A stretch of DNA of 43,187 nt. Source: CAYZPE01 sp964626625. GTDB taxonomy: Bacteria; Patescibacteriota; Minisyncoccia; Phycocordibacterales; CAYZPE01. The stretch covers positions 1 through 43,187 of the forward strand of contig CAZVFV010000002.1 of NCBI GenBank assembly GCA_964626625.1, read 5' to 3'. This document shows, piece by piece, positions 28,655 to 36,429 of this stretch. How positions within the stretch are numbered: position 1 is the stretch's first letter; every line of letters starts with the position of its first letter. The position numbers and the translations under genes were made by a program. Under the pieces are notes generated by a model. That model did no database searches, had not been told where the DNA came from, and was given only the letters and a program-made list of their open reading frames with translations.

Positions 28655-29196
28655 TCCCCCTGGTGTGCGGTCTGTTGGACGACGAACCGCCCCGCGTCGA
28701 ACTGCGCTAGGGCGTGGTAGGCGTCTCGATATCGGGCGAGCTGCGCAATGGCCTCGTGGTAGGCCTGTACGACCTCAGCCGTGGTAACGGCTCCCCCTGG
28801 TAGCTCGTGAGCATCGGCGGGGTCGGCATCGGCGGCGGGCAGACGGTGGAGACCGGCGTTGTACACCCCGCTAGCAGCGTCCCACACATCGACAAAATCA
28901 GCATCCACGGCGCAGCGTTGGACCGGCGCGTTGACATATTCCACCACCTTTTGTTCCACCACCTGAATTCTGGTTTTGGTGTCGCCCTGCACGATAATGT
29001 AGCGCACCTCTGAGACCGCCGCGTTCTCCGCCTCGGCGATAATCTGGCTGTACGATTTTGTGGCCTGCACGGTCACCGCCGCATCCCAGGATTCCTGCAC
29101 CGCCGCACGGCCCTTGAGGTAGCCCACCCCACCAGCAATGGCCAGCGCCGCCACGACGCCGATCGCTTTGATGGCGATGGGAGGGATGGGGATCAC
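28651..29196 (-). CDS. Rz-like inner-membrane spanin, 181 aa
   Basis: One N-terminal membrane helix (AIGVVAALAIAGGVGYLKG) is followed by a long Glu/Ala/Val-rich periplasmic segment with coiled-coil character (QIIAEAENAAVSEVRYI, QVVEQKVVEYVN). This is the i-spanin layout. A second gene encoding the matching lipoprotein lies inside it in another frame. It would bridge to the outer membrane and fuse membranes at lysis. It follows two small membrane proteins and the endolysin. Confidence 0.75.
   Translation of the reverse strand: MIPIPPIAIKAIGVVAALAIAGGVGYLKGRAAVQESWDAAVTVQATKSYSQIIAEAENAAVSEVRYIIVQGDTKTRIQVVEQKVVEYVNAPVQRCAVDADFVDVWDAASGVYNAGLHRLPAADADPADAHELPGGAVTTAEVVQAYHEAIAQLARYRDAYHALAQFDAGRFVVQQTAHQGE
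28707..28904 (-). CDS. Rz1-like outer-membrane lipoprotein spanin nested in Rz, 65 aa
   Basis: From ATG 28904, MLILSMCGTLLAGC is a lipoprotein signal with lipobox LLAGC. The mature 52 residues are Pro-rich (CPPPMPTPPMLTSY), as in Rz1 proteins. The frame is entirely inside the Rz gene, shifted relative to it, the arrangement known for lambda Rz/Rz1. Together they span the periplasm and complete lysis of a Gram-negative host. Confidence 0.8.
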   Translation of the reverse strand: MLILSMCGTLLAGCTTPVSTVCPPPMPTPPMLTSYQGEPLPRLRSYRPTTRPLRSSPDIETPTTP

Positions 29197-29519
29197 GGCT
29201 TGGCCTCTGGTTCAGGCACCGATTCCGATGTCACCGTTGATGTCACCGTCTGCGTGGTTGGCACTGGGGCGGCCGTGGAGTTGTAGAGCATCACGTCTTT
29301 GTTCGTACTGTTGTGCGTGGTGCCCAGCCAGTAGCCGACGCCACCTGTCGTCAGCCCGATGGACGCCACGATATACATGTCCAAAATCGAGAACGCTTTC
29401 GGGTCGGCTGGTAGCGCCCCCATAAACACGACCCACATGATGAAGCTGCCCCAGCCATAGAACCCCATGAGTGTGGCGCAGACGATCAATGCTGGCATAC
29501 GGCTTTGCGCTGGTGTCAC
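29193..29519 (-). CDS. Holin-like membrane protein, 108 aa
   Basis: Two hydrophobic segments (ALIVCATLMGFYGWGSFIMW through VVFMGAL, and ILDMYIVASIGLTTGGVGYWLG) and a Thr/Val/Pro-rich polar tail form a class-II-like holin layout. ATGA overlaps join it to genes on both sides. It lies between the endolysin/other membrane gene and the spanin, where a holin is expected. I cannot distinguish holin from antiholin. Confidence 0.6.
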   Translation of the reverse strand: MTPAQSRMPALIVCATLMGFYGWGSFIMWVVFMGALPADPKAFSILDMYIVASIGLTTGGVGYWLGTTHNSTNKDVMLYNSTAAPVPTTQTVTSTVTSESVPEPEAKP

Positions 29520-29902
29520 GATGTTTCTCCTCGTTCGTGAGATGGCCGGCGCACCACTTCCTTGTAGAGGGCGGTCATCGTCTGGTTTGTTTCGTGCAGC
29601 ATGTTCTTTATTTCCTCAAGCCGCGCGCAGGTATTACGCTGCTCCACCTTCAGCACGGCGATCTCACTAATATGTGTGGATTGCTGCGCGAGCACGTTCC
29701 TGATTTCCGACCACACCTTCGCAACCTCCATCTCCACGTTGCGCTCCGACTGTTTGAGCTCGGCAGTCACGCTCGTTTTGTACCGATGGAAGATGGCAAT
29801 GAGGCCGCCAGTCACCGCGAGGGCCATGGGCACCAGCACCCCGATATATCGCGCCATCCAATCGAAAAACGGGACGACTCCATTCTGATCATTCACTCCC
29901 AC
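29516..29902 (-). CDS. Single-TM lysis-cassette protein (possible holin/antiholin), 128 aa
   Basis: A GTG start gives a short polar N-terminus, one membrane helix (YIGVLVPMALAVTGGLIAIF), then a long charged coiled coil (VTAELKQSERNVEMEVAKVW, LKVEQRNTCARLEEIKNML). One TM plus a coiled coil resembles phage antiholin or holin-regulator proteins. It overlaps the next small membrane gene by four bases. Confidence 0.55.
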   Translation of the reverse strand: MGVNDQNGVVPFFDWMARYIGVLVPMALAVTGGLIAIFHRYKTSVTAELKQSERNVEMEVAKVWSEIRNVLAQQSTHISEIAVLKVEQRNTCARLEEIKNMLHETNQTMTALYKEVVRRPSHERGETS

Positions 29903-29981
29903 GGCGTCCTTGCGTTCTCACGTGCCTGTTTTGTCTGGTCCATTTCGTCCCTTTCGCCGACCGTGCATGCTGGCACTCAGG

Positions 29982-30500
29982 CTATACCTGCACCGGCTCC
30001 ACGGCGTGGGCGAACTGCGCATGGATCACGCGGTGCTCGCCCTCGCGCGTCACGATCAATTGCAACCCCAGCGGCACCGGCAGCGCTTCAATCGTGCGCC
30101 TGATCAGGCTCACGGAGAGCTCATCGATGCGCCCGTCCGCGAATCGCGGGCAGTGAATATCCCAGGCATCGCCTCGACAATGCGGAAACTGCGCGAGCCG
30201 CCCCGCCTGCATGGTCACCAGCGTCTGATAGAATCCTTCTGCCAACTGCTTGGACGAGGCGGTCTGATCGAGATGTTCCTCCATCCAGTCCTCCAGTTGC
30301 TGCACCATCTCTTTATTTTTGTAGGTGCTATTCAGCCAGCCCACGCCATGCCTGATCGTGTTCTCCGCCATCGCCCTGGCCTGTCCGCGCACATCGCGGC
30401 GTCCTGACGTAAAGACGACGCCAGGATGGGCTGCTCGAGTCAGCTGCGCCGCACGTTTCGCGTTCGGCGCGAGTTGCATCTCCTCGATCGTGAGACCCAT
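29982..30500 (-). CDS. Endolysin, M15 (D-Ala-D-Ala carboxypeptidase-like) peptidase, 172 aa
   Basis: AGGAGG sits seven bases before the ATG at 30500. HPGVVFTSGRRDVRGQARAM gives the early SGRR strand, FPHCRGDAWDIHCP the H-x-x-x-x-A-x-D zinc motif, and EGEHRVIHAQF the second His ligand pair of M15-type peptidases, in the expected order and spacing. These enzymes cut peptidoglycan cross-links. The usual Ser before the motif His is Pro, so activity is likely but not certain. Holin- and spanin-like genes follow. Confidence 0.7.
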   Translation of the reverse strand: MGLTIEEMQLAPNAKRAAQLTRAAHPGVVFTSGRRDVRGQARAMAENTIRHGVGWLNSTYKNKEMVQQLEDWMEEHLDQTASSKQLAEGFYQTLVTMQAGRLAQFPHCRGDAWDIHCPRFADGRIDELSVSLIRRTIEALPVPLGLQLIVTREGEHRVIHAQFAHAVEPVQV

Positions 30501-30591
30501 GTCGGCACCTCCTCGTTTCTGTTCGCCCAACTCAATCCCATCGTCGAGACCGCGTACAGATCCATCGGGTCCGTGGTGCTGATGCATTCGA

Positions 30592-31956
30592 TCACCCCTT
30601 CACGGTGCCCATGATCCCGGCCGCCATCAGCCCAGTGGCGGCATTATCCCCATAGAATGTGGTCGTCCCTGTCGCATCGCTGCGCTCAATGGCCGTCAGG
30701 TAGGTGCGCCCTAGTGCGAGGAACCCTCTGTATTGCGCCTGGATGGATATTTTATGAATAGACCCCGTTTCGCCTTTGCCGCCGACATAGAGCTGAGCGG
30801 AATTGACGGTGGCTGAGTTGATCCCCACTCCGACTGCCGCATGCGCTAGGGAGCTGGAGCTGTTGAACAGCCCTTGTGTCCAGGCTTGCACCGGATCTTC
30901 GGCCCAGCCCACCACACAATCGATCTGATTGCCCGCCTGATTGTTGAACTGCCGCCAGGTGGAGACGGTGTAGGTCCACGAGTCAGCGGTTTCCAGTATC
31001 TGCATCGGGCGGTCCGCGCGGTGGTAGTAGTTCCAGAGATAGCGTTTGCCGACCGAGTCCTCCGTTTGCCCCGCCACCGTGGTGGTCCGGAACGAGCCGA
31101 GGTATCGCCGCGTGGTCGCGCCGCTTTTCACCAGGATGCCGTTTTGCCGGACCAGCCCTGTGGCGCGTGTCGTGTCGTTCGTCCAGGCGAGCACTTCCAG
31201 CGTGGGCGTCCCGGCGTTGTCGTAGCAGTACACGTCGAACATGGTGCTCGCGCTGGCTGGTACGGCAATCGATAGTTCAGCGGACTGCCTCAGCACCCAT
31301 GCCGATCCGCTATAGAGCGCAATAGAATATCCATTGTTGGGCGTGGCGTAGATCGTCGTTTTCGCGTTCTGGTCCGTCGTGGTGATCGGGGTGACCGTCG
31401 CCAAGGTCAACCGGAAATCCTGGATTGATGCTGCGACCGAATCGATGTAGCCACGATTCGCCACCCCGAGCGCCACAGCCGGAGCCGCCGCCACCAGGCC
31501 CCCTGAGAGCGTAGGCGCGTAGAGAGTCGGCCCAAATATTTCTTGCCAGAGCGTGCCCGTCCGCTTGTACATCACCCACTTCTTCGTATCGTCGAGCACA
31601 ATGTCTAGGCCAGCCTGATTCACGTACTGCCCAGCCCCGCCCGCGCTGGTCTTGATCGTCACCACTCTTGCCGAGTTGGCGCAATGGATGAGGACCAGCG
31701 ATCCATCGGGGAGATTGGTTTGGACCATATTGGTCAGATCGTCGCTCGCCGCGCTCGCCTCTGTTTCAATGCTGAATATTCCCGGCCCCCCACTCGGAGG
31801 CGTCACCGATCCGCTGGCAATGGTCAGCGTGGTTTCGGTGATCCCTGCGCCGGGGATCTGTTTGATCGACGCAATCAGATCCTCCAGCCCTGTTTTGGCT
31901 TCTCCCTCAGTCCTCGCCGCATTCGAGATCCAGCCCGCTACCGGTAACGTTGCCAT
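30592..31956 (-). CDS. Tail fibre protein, 454 aa
   Basis: The N-terminal 100 residues form an attachment module with a helical TEGEAKTGLEDLIASIKQI. The rest matches a widespread phage fibre domain: AASIQDFRLTLATVTPITTT and TTIYATPNNGYSIALYSGSA, then TNDTTRATGLVRQNGILVKS and GATTRRYLGSFRTTTVAG. These domains make a trimeric beta structure that contacts the host. It follows the second half of the tip protein by 14 bases. No signal peptide, unlike the two fibre-like genes upstream. Confidence 0.8.
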   Translation of the reverse strand: MATLPVAGWISNAARTEGEAKTGLEDLIASIKQIPGAGITETTLTIASGSVTPPSGGPGIFSIETEASAASDDLTNMVQTNLPDGSLVLIHCANSARVVTIKTSAGGAGQYVNQAGLDIVLDDTKKWVMYKRTGTLWQEIFGPTLYAPTLSGGLVAAAPAVALGVANRGYIDSVAASIQDFRLTLATVTPITTTDQNAKTTIYATPNNGYSIALYSGSAWVLRQSAELSIAVPASASTMFDVYCYDNAGTPTLEVLAWTNDTTRATGLVRQNGILVKSGATTRRYLGSFRTTTVAGQTEDSVGKRYLWNYYHRADRPMQILETADSWTYTVSTWRQFNNQAGNQIDCVVGWAEDPVQAWTQGLFNSSSSLAHAAVGVGINSATVNSAQLYVGGKGETGSIHKISIQAQYRGFLALGRTYLTAIERSDATGTTTFYGDNAATGLMAAGIMGTVKG

Positions 31957-31970
31957 GATTCAGTTCTCCT

Positions 31971-33818
31971 CTAGTAACCTTTAAGCACGAAATCGCTCAA
32001 CCCATCGACCAGGGAACCCTGCAAATCCACCGCCAGCACCAGCGGGCCGGTAGGCTCTTTATCGAGCACTCTGATTCTCGCCACAATCCCATCGTCGATC
32101 GGTGTCGGCGCCACGATGAGGATGGCGGCAAACGGTTTGGTGACTGGTAGCCGCGTCGTGCCGTCCTGCGAGATCGCCACACTCAACAGCGTTTCCTCAA
32201 GATCCGGCATGTCGAAGATCGCCTGCAATTCCGAAATACGCCCCTGCACATTGCCGCCCTGCGTCGTGATCCTGACCTGATAGGTTTGCCTCGTGTACCC
32301 GGTCAGTTGCCCAGGCCATGGCGCAAACGCTGACGGCAGACCTGTCCAATACAACGTGCTGTCCGTCGTCCACATCGGCGCCACGGGGTCTCCCCAATGC
32401 AGCGATCCGCTATCCTGTGCGTATTCCACGAGGGAGCCGTTGGCCTGAATGATCATATCCAGGAACAGGATCCCGCCGAGCCATGGCAAGGGCGGGGTGA
32501 TCGAGCATGTGTAGGTCATGTCTTTAAACGTGCCGGGCCACATGATCGCCGCATTGTTGGTCCAGAACGGCAGGCCGTTTGATTTCCAGAATAGGGTATC
32601 CGAGCTGGCCACGGCATCGCCGCCGATCACGGACCCGTTGATGAACGTGCCAGGGAACCCCGCGTCCTTGAAATCGACAATCTCCGCCACGTTTTGAAAT
32701 TGCCGCGCGCCATAATCCACAAAGAAGGTGCCAGGGATCAGGCTTTCGTTGCCCGACGTGTCGACCGCCTTCACGAGGTAGGTGCGCTCCCCGGTATCGC
32801 GAAACAACACAAAGCTGGTTTGGCTCACCAAGCTATCGTGCAGGGGCATGGCGTCGCCCCAGCTGGTGCGTGCACCAACCTGCACGCGCACACGAAACCC
32901 TGCGAGATCAGGAGGAGGATCCGGATAGAGCCAGATCAACTGCTGGCCGTTGACCGAGAGGCCTGTCACATCTGGAGGCGGAGAGGTTTTGCCGATCACC
33001 TCGACCGCTTCCACCGTCACCCAATCGGAGGTCTGTCCGAGTGCACCCAGCGAGCGGAACCGGAGATCATAGTTGTACCCCTCCAGCACCGTATTGAGAG
33101 AGACCTCCACGATCGAGGAGGCCGCGAAGATGTGCCGCTCCCACGAGGCCTGGCTGCCCGCGAGTCGATGTTGCGCCTCCAGGCTGAGCGCGGGCGTGGC
33201 GGCCCCTGACGAGAAGTGCAGCGTCACGAGAATGCGAGGGACCAGCGAGCCGTCCGTGCTGCGGAGCATGACCGTTTCGTCCGTGGCGATGCGATCAATG
33301 CGAGGCTGCGCAATCTGTTCGCGCCCTTTCTGCGGGAGCGTGATGTGCGATTCAAACGGCGGGATCGCGCCGCTTGACGCGAGGTGCACGCCCGGCGCCG
33401 CATCGACAAAGGTCATTTTCGCCGTCAAGTCTTGCCCTGGCTCAATCGATTTGACGAGCAGTTGCACGGTCTCCAAGTCGTAGAGCCCGAACGCAATCAG
33501 GTCTCCGACGGTCAGCTTCGGCGCGAGATAGTAGACGACGCCGTTGACCACCGAGGCGATATGCTGCGCGCCGTTGGCATCGATCAGGGCGGCCCTGAGC
33601 TGTCCCGTATCCGCGCCGCTGGTGATCGTCACCAACCCCGCGTTGCTGATGGAGGGCGTGTGGACGGTGGCCGCGTTGAGCTGATCCGCGTAGACTGGAG
33701 GCGTGGCCGTGAGCACCGCGCCAACCGGCGCAAACGTGACCAACCCATGCGCGCTGATCGTGGCCTGCCACGCCTGCGCGTTCGGCGACTGCAAGGTCCA
33801 TGCGGTAATAATCGCCAT
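31971..33818 (-). CDS. J-like tail tip protein, C-terminal half (split), 615 aa
   Basis: Residues about 90-160 (KLTVGDLIAFGLYDLETVQL, then LVKSIEPGQDLTAKMTFVDAAP) match the part of lambda J-type proteins that normally follows the domain where the 36430-38985 protein stops. FN3-like domains follow (VTGLSVNGQQLIWLYPDPP, DLAGFRVRVQVG), then beta-rich tip sequence. The first 90 residues are novel. So the J protein appears split, with two secreted fibre genes between the halves. Host recognition and tail-tip closure are the expected role. Confidence 0.7.
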   Translation of the reverse strand: MAIITAWTLQSPNAQAWQATISAHGLVTFAPVGAVLTATPPVYADQLNAATVHTPSISNAGLVTITSGADTGQLRAALIDANGAQHIASVVNGVVYYLAPKLTVGDLIAFGLYDLETVQLLVKSIEPGQDLTAKMTFVDAAPGVHLASSGAIPPFESHITLPQKGREQIAQPRIDRIATDETVMLRSTDGSLVPRILVTLHFSSGAATPALSLEAQHRLAGSQASWERHIFAASSIVEVSLNTVLEGYNYDLRFRSLGALGQTSDWVTVEAVEVIGKTSPPPDVTGLSVNGQQLIWLYPDPPPDLAGFRVRVQVGARTSWGDAMPLHDSLVSQTSFVLFRDTGERTYLVKAVDTSGNESLIPGTFFVDYGARQFQNVAEIVDFKDAGFPGTFINGSVIGGDAVASSDTLFWKSNGLPFWTNNAAIMWPGTFKDMTYTCSITPPLPWLGGILFLDMIIQANGSLVEYAQDSGSLHWGDPVAPMWTTDSTLYWTGLPSAFAPWPGQLTGYTRQTYQVRITTQGGNVQGRISELQAIFDMPDLEETLLSVAISQDGTTRLPVTKPFAAILIVAPTPIDDGIVARIRVLDKEPTGPLVLAVDLQGSLVDGLSDFVLKGY

Positions 33819-33824
33819 ACGTCC

Positions 33825-35123
33825 CTAATGCTGATCGCAGCCGCAGGTATCGCCTGCGCCGGTGGAGAATGTCCCGAACCGCACATTGTCGAGTTCGACG
33901 TTGCCGGCGGCCGAGCCTGAATAGATCATGATGCCGCCGCGTCCCCCGGTGTAGGCCGAGTTGGTGGTGGTCAGGAGTTGTGTGCCGTTGCGGAACAGCG
34001 TCAGCGCGGACCCGCGCTTCTCCGCTCGCAGCACATCAGTGGCCGCCCATGTCGTGGAGTTTTCCGAGACCAAGATATCCGGCGCGCTGGCTGTCCCGTT
34101 CGCCCATTTCATAATTCTGGACTTGACGCCCGACACCCCGACCAGCGCCGTGAATTCGTACGCATTGAGATTGCCTGGTGCATTCGCCGCGAGGAGGCAT
34201 CTGGGGGCACGCACCCCGGAGCCAGTCATGGTCGCAAGGGTGAACTCGCACCACTGATCATTCGGGAGCGCCACGTTGTAGGTCATCGTGGCGTCATTCG
34301 TGGTTCCGGCAGCCCTGATTTCGTTGCCCACTATCGTGAGGTTGAGCGCTGCAGAGCTTTGGGTGTACCCTCCCTCCCATGGCGAGGTGAGCACCCCATC
34401 GGCACGGTTGAACGTATCGGAGAATGTCACCGTCCGGTCACCGAGGTCATCGATCACGCCGCCGGTCGTGGCGCCTGTCACGTTGGAGAGCGGGCCGTAG
34501 ACCGCATCCACATTGATGGTCCCGCGATAGGGGATCATCTGGAACTCGTAGGCCGTCGTGGTGGTCAGGCCTGTCACCGTGCAGGTTTTGGTTGCGCCGA
34601 TGGTCGTCCCGGCCACTGGTGTCGAGCAGGTGCCGCTCGTCACCGACGCGGCCGTCCCCCAATCCATCGTCGGCGTTTTGACTCGCACATCGTAGGTGGC
34701 TGGAGCCCCCGCCCCATTGCTCACCTCCGTGAATGCCAGCGAGACATCTGTCGCACCGATAGAGGTCACCCGCAGGTTCGTGATCTGATTGTCCACCGTG
34801 ACGACGAAGGGAATTTCAACCGTCGTCCCGCTCTCATTGCCTGAGGCGTCGAACGACGCCAGCGAGAGGTAGTGCTGCCCGGCATTGAATCCGAGAGACA
34901 GGCAGGTTGCCGACGTAATCTGCCCCCCATAGGTTTTAATGAGTGTTTTGGGCTGCGCGGTGGAGGTGCGATCGTACAGGCGATACCCGGCCAGATCCGG
35001 TTCTGTATTCGCAATCCATGCAACGGACGTACAGGTGCCGTTGTATTGCACGCCCTCTGCAGCGGCCTGGCCGGTCCATCCCGCCATCAGCACGGCCATC
35101 AGTATGAGGAGACGCAGGATCAT
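33825..35123 (-). CDS. Secreted FN3/laminin-G-like protein, 432 aa
   Basis: The start overlaps the previous stop (TAATG). The signal peptide is MILRLLILMAVLMAGWTGQA (cleavage near AAA-EG). Mature domains: an FN3-like unit with CTSVAWIANTEPDLAGYRLY, a second FN3 (ITNLRVTSIGATDVSLAFTE), then a C-terminal concanavalin-A/laminin-G-like jelly roll (FSDTFNRADGVLTSPWEGGY; LRAEKRGSALTLFRNGTQLL). Several Cys may pair. Such domains bind carbohydrates or surfaces. Secretion of a protein encoded within the tail-tip operon is unusual. It might coat the host envelope or be a mis-signalled virion protein. Confidence 0.7.
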   Translation of the reverse strand: MILRLLILMAVLMAGWTGQAAAEGVQYNGTCTSVAWIANTEPDLAGYRLYDRTSTAQPKTLIKTYGGQITSATCLSLGFNAGQHYLSLASFDASGNESGTTVEIPFVVTVDNQITNLRVTSIGATDVSLAFTEVSNGAGAPATYDVRVKTPTMDWGTAASVTSGTCSTPVAGTTIGATKTCTVTGLTTTTAYEFQMIPYRGTINVDAVYGPLSNVTGATTGGVIDDLGDRTVTFSDTFNRADGVLTSPWEGGYTQSSAALNLTIVGNEIRAAGTTNDATMTYNVALPNDQWCEFTLATMTGSGVRAPRCLLAANAPGNLNAYEFTALVGVSGVKSRIMKWANGTASAPDILVSENSTTWAATDVLRAEKRGSALTLFRNGTQLLTTTNSAYTGGRGGIMIYSGSAAGNVELDNVRFGTFSTGAGDTCGCDQH

Positions 35124-36427
35124 TAGTTCGGTATCTCCGGCGAGCAGTTGATTTCATACAGCACGGTGCCGTTGTAGCGAAATGTGACCACCCGATTTTT
35201 CGCGGTCGTGGGCTTGGTGAACGTCGCCATTTTATAGAGCGTGTCCCAGGTAATCGTCCCGAGCGTCGCCCCGCTCGTGTTGCTGACCTGGATCATGACG
35301 AGATCACCCGCGACGAGATTCGTGGGGTTGACGATCAGGAAATCGAGGTTCGTGGCAGCGGAAATGGTGTGGAGCGAAGCCAACGACGCGTCGATGGCGA
35401 CCGTCGCTCCAAACGTCGCGGCGACCTCAGAGAGCCTCAGGCGCGTGGCCTCCAGGTCGGTGAACGTCCCGGTGTTCGGCGTGGTGGATCCAATCACGCC
35501 AGGCGCCGCCCAATCGATCGTGGATGGAGCCAGGGCGGACCATCCTGCGTTGCCTGTCCCCGACTGTTTCGTGTAGAGGGTCGTGCCGCTTGCGCCATCG
35601 TTGCGCTGATACAGACTGCCGACCGGCGCCGTCAGCACCCCCTCGGGGCTCCCAGCCCCAGAGCATATTTTCTGCGCAATGATCACCGCGCATCCTGTTG
35701 CCGTGATGGTGGTGCCCGTGATCGCCGCCGGCGTCGTCGTGCCGATCGCAATCGGCGCGGCCCAGTCCCCGCCGTCGAGCAGATCCACATTGAGGTTTGC
35801 GACCTTTGTGGTACTGCCCACCACATACGGAGCCGTGCCCGTTGAGACCGTCGAGGTGAATTGCCCGGTGACAGAGAGTGTGGTAAACGCGCCCGTGTTG
35901 GGCGTGGCGCTGCCGATGGTGCCAGGCGCCGTCCACGATACCGCTCCGCCTGCGCTCACCGCCACCCATCCGGTATTGCCAACCCCTGATTCCTTTACGT
36001 AGAGCGTAGTCCCTGCCCCGCCGTCTGTGCGGAGATACTGCGAGCCGACCGGCTGAGTCTTCACGCCTTCAGGGCTTGCCGTTCCAGATGTCAGCGTCGG
36101 CGTCGTGCCGACAATAATCGACGTGTCCCCGCGCAACGTGCTGAATGTGCCGACTGCCGGCGTCACCCCACCGATCGCGCCAGGGACATCCCATGAGGCG
36201 CTTCCACCGATCGCCCCGTTAATCGTGGGGCTGGTGAGGACCGGCGTCGTCAGCGTGGCGCTCCCAGCCACCGTGCCGGTGATTGATGGACTGGTAATGG
36301 CCGGAGCCGTGAGCGTTTTATTCGTGAGTGTTTGCGCTGCCGTGGTATTTACCTGCTCACTGGATTGTGCATGAACAAACGACGACGTACCAAGGAGCAG
36401 CGACAGCGCGAGTAGGAGTATTCTCAT
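35123..36427 (-). CDS. Signal-peptide-bearing tail-fibre repeat protein, 434 aa
   Basis: The N-terminus (MRILLLALSLLLGTSSFVHA) is a clean Sec signal, cleaved before QSS. The body has repeated phage-fibre units: three copies of a (W)xxPGxIG(S/G)(A/T)TPNTGxFT motif, two GT(A)SPEGV(K/L)T copies and TGTTL(Y)-type turns. The C-terminal part (VATFGATVAIDASLASLHTI and then a VVTFRYNGTVLYEINC strand) is a common fibre-tip domain. Its repeats are typical of virion fibres made without signal peptides, so the signal is the odd feature. It is coupled to the tip gene upstream and the next fibre downstream. Confidence 0.75.
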   Translation of the reverse strand: MRILLLALSLLLGTSSFVHAQSSEQVNTTAAQTLTNKTLTAPAITSPSITGTVAGSATLTTPVLTSPTINGAIGGSASWDVPGAIGGVTPAVGTFSTLRGDTSIIVGTTPTLTSGTASPEGVKTQPVGSQYLRTDGGAGTTLYVKESGVGNTGWVAVSAGGAVSWTAPGTIGSATPNTGAFTTLSVTGQFTSTVSTGTAPYVVGSTTKVANLNVDLLDGGDWAAPIAIGTTTPAAITGTTITATGCAVIIAQKICSGAGSPEGVLTAPVGSLYQRNDGASGTTLYTKQSGTGNAGWSALAPSTIDWAAPGVIGSTTPNTGTFTDLEATRLRLSEVAATFGATVAIDASLASLHTISAATNLDFLIVNPTNLVAGDLVMIQVSNTSGATLGTITWDTLYKMATFTKPTTAKNRVVTFRYNGTVLYEINCSPEIPN

Positions 36428-36429
36428 GG

